Assembly: GCA_027257055.1 (NCBI GenBank)
Contig: JAPVLO010000180.1
Location: forward strand, 2,426,001-2,490,000
Reading direction: 5' to 3'
Source of the DNA: Cephalopachus bancanus
Taxonomy: Eukaryota; Chordata; Mammalia; Primates; Tarsiidae
DNA length: 64,000 nucleotides
Shown: positions 56,321 to 64,000 of the stretch, piece after piece
Position numbering within the stretch: position 1 is the first letter of the stretch
Layout of the letters: each line of letters opens with the position of its first letter
Program-made: the position numbers and the translations under genes
Notes under the pieces: generated by a model
Databases searched by the model: none
Seen by the model: the letters and a program-made list of their open reading frames with translations, nothing else
Told to the model about the DNA's origin: nothing

Positions 56321-58122
56321 CTGTCCTTTAAGAAAGGGTTAGCCAAATATTTAATACTGTGTTTTAGGTAAAAAAGTGAACCTTTGAATAAAACCTCAGA
56401 ATATCTTTAAGTTACATATTGGCAGTAATTTAAATGAAAATTTTCTTCCAGTTATAGCAGCATATAAAAGAATTTGTGGTGACAGTCCAAACGTAGGGTG
56501 ACCATAAGCTTTATCAATACAGAGTGAGCCATTTTTGAGAGTGAAAGTGAACATTATTAATAATTATTCTGGGTTAAGAACATAAACTGGGACAGTTCTG
56601 GGCCACATGAGCCATGCAGCACCCCTGACCAGAAAATGAGTAGAAATCCAAAAACCATTATGAAAAGTTCTGGTGACCTTGCTGTGTAGAACATCAGAAG
56701 ACATTTCGAAGTCAACACACTCTGAGGGGCAGGTGCGCTCAGACGTCAGAGGAAAGAAAAGGGGAACTGGTTCAACCCCATTCCAAGGGGTTGAACCCGT
56801 AGCATGGACTCTCAGTGAACAGCAACCATTGACAGTGTTAGCAGTATATCATGTGGTTCTTCAAAGTCACGATCATAAAAGGTTCCACATAAGAGCACTG
56901 AGCCTCTGGAGATGAACGATTTCCTGGGTCTGCAGCATGAAAAGGAGTGTGAGGAGCTGAGCACAGGAGAGGCCCATCCTTCCTCTCCGCTGTTCACTCG
57001 GACCCTGAGACAGCAGTAGGAGGTTTTCCAAAGCCGGTGCTGCAGTGAGGTGAGTTTGGGAAACTGTGTTTGCCATGACAGATAAGCTCTCCACAGGCGT
57101 CCTTCCGGCCTCTTGAATCCACTCACACACTCTGTCGGTCTCCCAGGATGAGGGCTCTGGATCATGGGTCACCCCTGGCACCTTGGCGATGTGCTGCTAG
57201 GTGTGTGAGGGATGGCTGCAGCTCCTTGGACTGATCATACCACTTTTATTGGAGTTTTTTTTCCTCAGCAGAAATGTCACTGATGTGATCATCTGACCCT
57301 GTAGTTTGGAGTCCGAGGAGTAGTGGACATGCAGACAGACTGGCTTGTGGCAGTCTTGGGAATAGTAACAGACCAACTAATAAACCAAAGGAAGGGAGTT
57401 AGAAATTCAGTTCTATGTCCAAAATCATACCATTTGTCTAGTTTTGTTTGTTGCTAGTGACGATGCCTTCCTCGAGGCTGTTTTCTGAGTGCCTTCCAGG
57501 TACACATCCTTGTGTCACGTGAAACGAGCCCGTTCTGCGGAGTGCTCGCAGCCTTGGTGAGCGGCTCCTGTACCTAAAGTGGTCATTGGTGTCACCAGGC
57601 GTTGTGAAAGAGCCAGCCAGCAATGGCCGATAAGAGCCACCTTATGGGAGGGCAGTCACCATGAGCGGTGGTCTGGGAGCGCTTTGCTTGGGCGCTGTGT
57701 GGCCCTTGGAGGAAGCAGGTTGGAGTAAGCAGGTTTCAAGACGAATGTTCAGATGACCAAGGCGAGGGACTGAATTACTGGTGTGTCCCAGCTGCTTTAG
57801 GAAGGGGCGTGCGTGTGCACGCATGTGCAGAGTGTGCTGAAGTGTGTCTGCCTCCCTGGACAGGCAAGACGGCTCCTTCAGGAGAAGGGAGCAGGAGACC
57901 AGAGGCTGAGTCATGGTGGGAGTCTTTTCGCTTTATTCTTTTTTGTATCTTTTTGGAGTTTGAATTATGTGAATGTTTTAATTGGTAAAGAAATAAGTGA
58001 CTGAAGTTTAAATAATTATTTTCAGTAAGCAATGATCGTACTCTTGTGATGGGTGGTAGTGATAGCTGTACAACCGTGTGAATGTACTGAATGCCACAGA
58101 ATCGTACCCTTAAAAAAGTTTA
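56321..58122. other. Intron 3, no gene seen
   Basis: Single-copy-looking. Open frames near 56.8-57.2 kb on the minus strand show no recognisable domain. A small L1 3'-end-like piece lies at 58040-58110 (TACTGAATGCCACAGAATCG). Confidence 0.4.
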
Positions 58123-58409
<287 letters not shown>

Positions 58410-58411
58410 TT

Positions 58412-58508
58412 AATTTTTTTGTAGAGACAAGGCTTCATTATGTTGTCCAGACTGATCTTGAACTCCTGGGCTCAAGTGATCCAAGAAGCTGAGCTACCGC
58501 ACGCAACC
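58412..58508 (-). repeat. Alu left-arm fragment
   Basis: TTTGTAGAGACAAGGCTTCA to GAGCTACCGCACGCAACC. Confidence 0.78.
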
Positions 58509-58612
58509 TACAATGATCAACTTTTATCTTCTGCATCTTTAACCTTAATGCAACATTTAAAAAATTTTTTTAAGTAGAAAAAAGAAAAAAATTCTTAAAA
58601 GTAATATTGTTT

Positions 58613-58901
58613 AGCCAGGCTCGGTGGCTCAGCCTGTAATCCCGCGCCTTTGGGAGGCTGAGGTGAGTGGATTGCCTGAGCCCGCGGGTTCGAGACCCGC
58701 CTGGGCAACTTGGCGAGACCTCATCTCTACAATAAATCAAAAATTACCCGGGCGTGGTAGCGCGCACCTGTAGTTCCGGCTACTCGGAAGGCTGAGGTGG
58801 AAGGGTCGCGGAGCCCAGCGGGTTGAGGCTGTGGTGGCCGGGAGCGGCCACTGCACTCCAATCTGGGCGACAGAGTGAGATACCAACTCAAAAAAAAAAA
58901 A
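58613..58901 (+). repeat. Alu, young-looking, best preserved
   Basis: GCCAGGCTCGGTGGCTCAGC. A box TGGCTCAGCCTG at 58625-58636; B box GGTTCGAGACC within the hairpin at 58683-58700; 12-bp poly-A. Confidence 0.94.
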
Positions 58902-59115
58902 AGTCATGTTGTTTGTAATTCTCCCTCCAAAGAAAAAATAGAAAAGGCCACACATATACACATGTCCATATAAACCCCAGCCTTTTCAGAGTTTTGTAAT
59001 CAAATAGTAAAACTCTCCTTCTTCCCAATAGGTGGAAGTAAAAATTTGATGCTCATTATCCACACATTTTGGCAGCCTTTATCTGACCCTCCAACCCTTT
59101 TCCTTTTCTTCTTCT

Positions 59116-59253
59116 TCTTTTTTTTTTTTTGGATAAAGACAAGGTCTCACTATGTTGCCCAGGCTGGTCTCAAACTCATACTCCTAGGCTCAAGCAACCC
59201 TTCCTCCTTGGCCTCCCAGAGTGCTTACAGATGTGGGCCATGCACCCTGCCTC
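59116..59253 (-). repeat. Left Alu monomer-like copy
   Basis: Poly-T then AAAGACAAGGTCTCACTATG, ending GGGCCATGCACCCTGCC. Confidence 0.8.
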
Positions 59254-59516
59254 CTGAAATATTTTAAAGCAAACTGCAGGTGTCATATCATTTCACTCAG
59301 AAATACTTAACAATGCATCTCTAATTAATTTTTAACATAATTGCAGAGATTAATAATTCCCCAATACAAAATAATATCCAGCCCATGTTCTAATTTTCTC
59401 AGTTGTTTCAGTAATCAGACAAGGCCAGTGTATTACTTTTGACTCTTATGTTCTCAAGATTTTTTTAACTTTATATCTTGAAGTCATTTTGATTTACAGA
59501 AGAATTGTGAAACTAG
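59254..59516 (-). mobile_element. Antisense L1 3' region, left of the mariner
   Basis: CTGAAATATTTTAAAGCAAA and GAAATACTTAACAATGCATC, then AGAAGAATTGTGAAACTAG. It resumes at 60350 after the mariner. Confidence 0.6.
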
Positions 59517-60349
59517 TATACGAGGAGGACCCCAAAATCTGAAATTTATATATAAAAGTTGTGTCTTTTTTCTTACATGTTTAAACTTCAGTCACCTTCA
59601 GAGAACTCCCCATTTGATGCAATGCGACTTGTCCACTGCTCAGAACAGTTTTTGAACTTGTCAGTTTCGATGCCTTTTAGTGTTTCTGCCGTTTTTGTGG
59701 CACCTCTTCCACATTGGCAAAACATTTCCTTTTGGGTACTTTTTTTATCTGGGGTCACAAAAGAAAGTCACTTCAGAGGGGATCAGGTGAATAGGGAGGG
59801 TGGGACATGGAGGTCATGCCGTTTTATTTTTTTAGTTGGAGTCTCACTCCGTCGCCCAGGCTGGAATGCAGTGGCACGCTCACAGCCACCCTAGCATTGA
59901 CCATCTGGGCTCTGGCAATCCTTCCGCCTCAGCCTCCCAAGTAGCCAGGACTACAGGCGTGCACTACTACGCCTGGTTAATTGTTGACTTATTGTAGAGA
60001 CGAGGTCTCCCTAAGCTGCCTGGGCTGGTCTCGAACCCACGGGCTTAGGCAGTCCACTCGCCTCAGCCCCTCAAAGTGCCGGGATGACAGGCTGAGCCAC
60101 GTGTAATCGCAAAAACTGCTGAACACTCAGTAAGGTATGCTTGTAAATCACCCATTATGAAATGGCAAATGCATTGAATGAATCTCCAAAAAAGGTTCAC
60201 TGAAGCCGAGCATGGTCTCTCATACTAGCTCGTCCATGAATGCCAGCAGGTTCCTATTCATAGAACACTCACCTAGTGGGAGAAGTCTGTACTACAAGGG
60301 GCCCATCCTCTAAAAGATAATTCTGGTTTTTTGGGTTCCCCCTCGTATA
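59517..60349 (-). mobile_element. Mariner (HSMAR2-like), both ends present, with an Alu inside
   Basis: Left end TATACGAGGAGGACCCCAAA. The right end, read in reverse, is TATACGAGGGGGAACCCAAA, so the terminal repeats match at nearly every position. The interior is antisense transposase (CAGAACAGTTTTTGAACTTG; GATGCCTTTTAGTGTTTCTG) and resumes after the Alu as AAAAACTGCTGAACACTCAG. About 550 bp without the Alu, so well under full length. Frames are broken. Confidence 0.85.
59822..60102 (-). repeat. Alu inserted in the mariner
   Basis: TTAGTTGGAGTCTCACTCCG to CAGGCTGAGCCAC. Confidence 0.91.
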
Positions 60350-60545
60350 TGCCCTTCACCCAGCTTCTGTTATAGTAGTTCCTTCTTGTGTAATCAAAGC
60401 ATAATCATCAAAACCAAGAAATTAACATTGATGCAACACTCAGAATTGCAGACTTCATCCAGATGTGACCAGTTTTCCTGCTGACGAACATCTCTGTTCC
60501 TAGACCCAGTCCCCAGGGTCACATTTAATTGTGTCATCCTAGTCG
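60350..60545 (-). mobile_element. Antisense L1 3' region, right of the mariner
   Basis: TGCCCTTCACCCAGCTTCTG and AAACCAAGAAATTAACATTG continue the L1 begun at 59254. Confidence 0.65.
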
Positions 60546-62052
60546 CCTTCAGTCTGTGACAGAGTCTTGGTTTTCCTTCGTCTCTTACGACTTGGCGCTT
60601 TTCACTATAGCGTGCTGGTCAGGTGTCTTGTAGATGGTCCGGTGGGGTGTGTCTGGGGTTTTGCCATGCCAACACTGAGCCCTGCATCTGACAGGAATAC
60701 CTTAAGTTCCACACGCTTCCCAGGGCATGGCTCAGGCCACGCAGTGCTGATGGCCATGTCTGATTTTGGTCATGTCAGCCTTGAGGCCCTTGGCTAATGC
60801 TCTCTGCTGGATGTCTGTGCCGTTGTTGGTAGCTCTCTGGGGAGAGACTACGAAGGTAGGCAGGTGGTGTTCCGTCTCTCCTCGAACCCTTGCCCGCAGT
60901 GCAGCGTCCACTCTTGAGTCTCGTCTTCAGCAGTTGCTCGAGCAAGACTGTGCTTGTGCTCCCGGGCGGGTTTCTGCTGCCTTCCCTCTTTTCACGGTGG
61001 AGTTGCTCTCTTGCCCCTTCTCTGCCTGCCTCCCTCCCTCCCTCCCTCCTTTCCCAGCAGCGTAGATTGTGGGTGCTCTGGGGGTTGCAGCCCAGGGCTG
61101 TGGTGATGCAGGCCGTTGCTCAGGTCATTCTGGTCTGGTTTTGGGAGTTCCTTCTGGTCGCTTCTGCGTCCTCTGCCGTGCCTTTGCTCGGCCACTTTTG
61201 GGCACTGTTGTCTTTCTTGCGGCACAAGATGCTCCAGGTTCACTTTGCGTTTTCTCGGCCCCACCTTGGAATTGATCGCTGGAAGGTGATTTGTCTGACT
61301 CCAACAGATGACCCTCCTGGATTGGGATGGTTGCATCTTGTGGTGTCATTCAGCCGCGTCTGTCGCAATGATGCTCAGTCTTTGCTGTGTGTCAGGATGC
61401 TCCGCATCGACTGAACTGGAATCTCTGAGGCTGGAACCCAGCAGGAGGCTTGGCACTCCCCAGGTTCCCATTTCCACTGCTTCATGTGGCCCTGTTTGTG
61501 TGGCAAGGACTTGGAGGGCTCATTGCCAAAGACATTCTATATGGGACTGTGGGTCTCCTCCAGAGATAGCTCAGGGTTCTGTGTCTTTGGGTTGGGAGCG
61601 CAATCAAGAAGTTGCCATGGAGATGCCCAGACCAGGCTGTGGCTCTTTGTCCTGGTTCTGTGTGGGAACCCTCTGAGTAGTTGTTGAAGCTGCGTGTGCT
61701 CAGGCCGAGCCTGAGGCCCCCCAACACATCTTCAGGGATGGGATGCGTGGCTGAGGGCACAAGCCGCCAGGCGGACAGATCCATCCACTCACCCCTCCAG
61801 GACCTGGGTGCTTCCTTCCACGTCCGCCACACTTATCCTTTGAATAAATTCTGCGTCATGGAGGTTCCTGCGCCTCCAGCTCACCAGCTCACCGAGTCGG
61901 GCTGAGCGTCCAGGGAGCGAGGTTGTCATCCCTGCAGCCGCCTGATGGGGGCGTGTGCTGCTGAGTCATGAGTAAGGACAGGGGTGGGGATAGTGCCAGA
62001 GCGTTCCTGCGAATTCTCATTCTGCTTTCTTAATCCGTTTTCTCTCCAACAG
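60546..62052. other. Intron 3, no gene seen
   Basis: GC-rich block. The several overlapping open frames of 70-174 codons have no domain that I recognise and no codon signature. A CCTC repeat is included. It ends with the exon 4 polypyrimidine tract. Confidence 0.4.
61025..61051. repeat. (CCTC)n microsatellite
   Basis: About six CCTC/CTCC units. Confidence 0.92.
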
Positions 62053-62103
62053 GGATTTTTTGCCAGGTGGGAGGAGAGATTATACGGTCCAAGTTCAATT
62101 GAG
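62053..62103 (+). CDS. PIAS2: PIAS2 coding exon 4 (residues 195-212, PINIT domain)
   Basis: The first base completes Arg195. The exon reads DFLPGGRRDYTVQVQL and ends with two bases of Arg212. The DYTVQVQLR strand is a conserved beta-strand of the PIAS PINIT fold (FTVQVQLR in PIAS1). The acceptor is CTCTCCAACAG at 62042-62052; the donor is GAG|GTGAGT at 62104. The frame is intact. The next intron is only 124 bp, so exons 4 and 5 are likely to be recognised by intron definition. Confidence 0.97.
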
Positions 62104-62227
62104 GTGAGTTTAAGTTTTCCTTAGTTTTGTGCCTGCTAACTGTGTGCTCACAGTTCTGCTTCTTAGAGCACACGAGCGTGTTTGCGGACAGCACTTAAGA
62201 ATAATTTTCTCTCTTTTATTAATACAG

Positions 62228-62318
62228 ACTTTGCCTGGCAGAGACAAGTTGCCCTCAAGAAGATAACTACCCAAATAGTTTGTGTATAAAAGTAAATGGG
62301 AAGCTGTTTCCTTTGCCT
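62228..62318 (+). CDS. PIAS2: PIAS2 coding exon 5 (residues 212-242, PINIT domain)
   Basis: Completes Arg212 and reads LCLAETSCPQEDNYPNSLCI, then KVNGKLFPLP. The L-C-x-E-T-S-C-P-Q-E-D block is shared by PIAS family members, and the remainder matches PIAS2. The acceptor TTAATACAG ends at 62227; the donor CCT|GTAAGT lies at 62319, phase 0. The protein should continue with the rest of PINIT (to about residue 300), the SP-RING that binds UBC9, the SUMO-interaction motif and the isoform-specific C-terminus. None of these lies in the remaining 1.7 kb, so the gene is cut by the window end. Confidence 0.97.
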
Positions 62319-62497
62319 GTAAGTTGCTTTTCATTCGCACGGTTTGCATATGAGTGCACTGCAGACATGGACAAGATCTAGCAATACTGACAGCTAGCAC
62401 CGTGCAGAGTCCTAGCACCCAAGTGAACTCTGCTCCCCAGTAGAGTGACCCATGGCTCCAGGTCTGGGGGGTATGGAAAAGATGAGCCTGGATTGTC
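62319..62497. other. Start of PIAS2 intron 5
   Basis: No repeat recognised. Confidence 0.5.
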
Positions 62498-62634
62498 TTT
62501 TTTTAAAGATTTTTAAAGAGATGGGGTCTCACTGTGTTGCCCAGGCTGGATTTGGGCTTCTGGACTCAAGCAGTCCTCCTGCCTCAGCCTCTTGAGTAGT
62601 GGGGACTGCGAGTGAGTGTCACCGTTCCTGGCTA
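62498..62634 (-). repeat. Left Alu monomer-like copy, old
   Basis: AGAGATGGGGTCTCACTGTG to GTGTCACCGTTCCTGGC; diverged. Confidence 0.75.
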
Positions 62635-64000
62635 GAGCCTGGAAAGTCTTGTTCCAGAAGTCAGGAAGCTGCGAGACTTCCTGGGCTTGTTTCATGGCAC
62701 GGCAACCGTGCAGGGTGTGGGCACTTGCATGCAGGAGGCGAACTGTGGTGTCTGCACTCACCTGGCCCAGCCTGTGGTGGTGAAAAGTGGAGGCTGCTGA
62801 GGGCTGCTGACTACAGGGCTCACGAGCTCCAGGCACACACCGGGGGGCTGAGGTGTGAGGCTAGTTGGCGTTCAGCCTGCTTGAGCCGGGAGGCAGTGTG
62901 GGCTTCACACCTGGGCTGGAGATGAGGTGGCTGTGGCAGCCCGCCTGTGGCCCCTTCAGCTCCTGTTAGTTGAGTCTCAGAGTGACACGAAGCTGTTGAG
63001 GCCGGCTTGCCTGGTTTCCACTGAGGCCCAGGATGCCTTATGGGATCAGCTTGGTTCTGTAGAGGTCCAGCAGAGCCAGACTCAGAGCACAGCACAACAT
63101 GGCCTCCCAAGCACGTGTGTGGGGGTGTGGTTGCTACAGTGGCGGTGCTGCGAGCAGGGCCCTACCTGCCCTGGTGGCAGAGCGGGGCCCTTGGAGCTGC
63201 TGAGGAGTGGGAGGCAGCTCAGCGTCCCTGGCCGAGCTCGAGGTGTAGCTTGGGGTAATTACAGGAGCCGCACCTGTGTGCATCCAAACACCCAGACCAT
63301 GCTGGCCAGGCCTTGGGCTCTGCGGGAGTCCCATGCTGTGGCTGAGCCCTGAAGGGAGGTGGCCGGCTGAGCCTTGTGTGTCACCAGAGGCTTTGACTAC
63401 CTTGGGTGTCGGGAACCCATGTGAACTTTTTGTGGACTTTGAGGCCTGAGGGTTGTATGTTTCCTGAGTTTCACAGGGTGGGTGTCATGCTGTCACTTAC
63501 GCACGCTTCTGGCGGGATGCCTATGAGATGGAACCGTGGAGAGTCCTCTGCGGTGACAGGGACCTTGCAGAGGCTGAGTGGCTGTGGGCAGGGAGATCTG
63601 CTCACATGGCCCCACGTGTGTTCAAACCCACGGCGACATTGTGATTCCCAGCAGCAAGATTCTCAGGAGCGGTCTTCTTTCTAGATGGATTGCACACAGC
63701 TCTGAACCGTGGGAGCAAAAGCCCTCCGTGGAGCTGCAGGGTGCCGGTGGGTGGCAGAGGGAGCGTGCAGAAACGGAGAGCAACCTCCCCTGCTTTCCTG
63801 GACTTGTTGCCGCCACCTTTCTTGGCCCGGGGGCAGGGGTGGGGTGCTAGGATCTCCTTAACCTTTGACTGTTGCCAGTTGCCTCTCACACCACCCTTGA
63901 AGAAAGATGCAATCATGGAAGCCTCCCAGTGTCTGCAGACGCGCTTCAAAATCCCATCTTGGGTTGTCACGGACAGTGCAGTGCGGGCCGTGTCTGAGTG
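62635..64000. other. PIAS2 intron 5, no exon seen
   Basis: GC-rich. I looked for the next PIAS2 exon (expected to begin Gly-Tyr-Ala-Pro-Pro) and did not find it. Open frames here show no known domain. Confidence 0.45.

Noticed and set aside
60546..61950. Overlapping 70-174-codon frames on both strands
   Set aside because: Driven by GC-rich composition; no domain, no start context or splice evidence, and frames on opposite strands are equally open.
62319..64000. Next PIAS2 exon (residues 243 on)
   Set aside because: No acceptor followed by Gly-Tyr-Ala-Pro-Pro coding was found; it must lie downstream.

Overview
The window is primate nuclear DNA. It carries the 5' part of PIAS2 (PIASx/Miz1, a SUMO E3 ligase) on the + strand, embedded in a dense field of Alu elements. 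About 63 Alu or Alu-monomer pieces occur in 64 kb, together with old L1, MIR and DNA-transposon relics. Many Alus differ from the human S/Y subfamilies as I remember them: a shortened TGGCTCAGCCTG left end, a CAATAAATC linker and a CAGCAGGTCGAGGCTGCGG right arm. They also lack the lemur/loris AluL features I recall. This fits a tarsier best; that assignment is an inference.

Layout. 1-13.3 kb: no exon recognised, repeats only (Alus, an L1 3' end, MER5-like and LTR-like sequence). In human, KATNAL2 lies head to head with PIAS2, so this stretch is probably the KATNAL2 side of the locus, but I could not find a KATNAL2 exon. 13.56-16.03 kb: CpG-island promoter containing PIAS2 coding exon 1 (14675-14698). 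14.7-39.7 kb: 25-kb intron 1, with a 133-bp near-perfect inverted repeat, a Tigger/MER2 copy, a piggyBac transposase relic and long antisense L1 tracts. 39736-40210: exon 2 (SAP domain and start of PINIT). 40.2-55.9 kb: intron 2, with a mariner relic just after exon 2. 55862-55946: exon 3. 55.9-62.05 kb: intron 3, with an L1 > mariner > Alu nest. 62053-62103 and 62228-62318: exons 4 and 5, separated by a 124-bp intron. 62.3-64 kb: start of intron 5. The remaining PINIT, SP-RING, SIM and C-terminal exons lie downstream of the window.

The five exons join in frame to give residues 1-242 of PIAS2, and every junction has a GT/AG pair. The product is a nuclear SUMO E3 ligase and transcription co-regulator. 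The SAP domain and the first part of PINIT are in the window; the catalytic SP-RING is not.

I found no undescribed multi-gene system; this is an ordinary mammalian gene locus. The observations most worth following are: the compositional island confined to exon 2; the 17787-18489 inverted repeat; an alanine-coding upstream ORF that overlaps the PIAS2 start codon; a retroposed LTR 3' end with target-site duplication at 9.86 kb; the piggyBac relic; and Alus whose Pol III A and B boxes look closer to the tRNA consensus than in human Alus.
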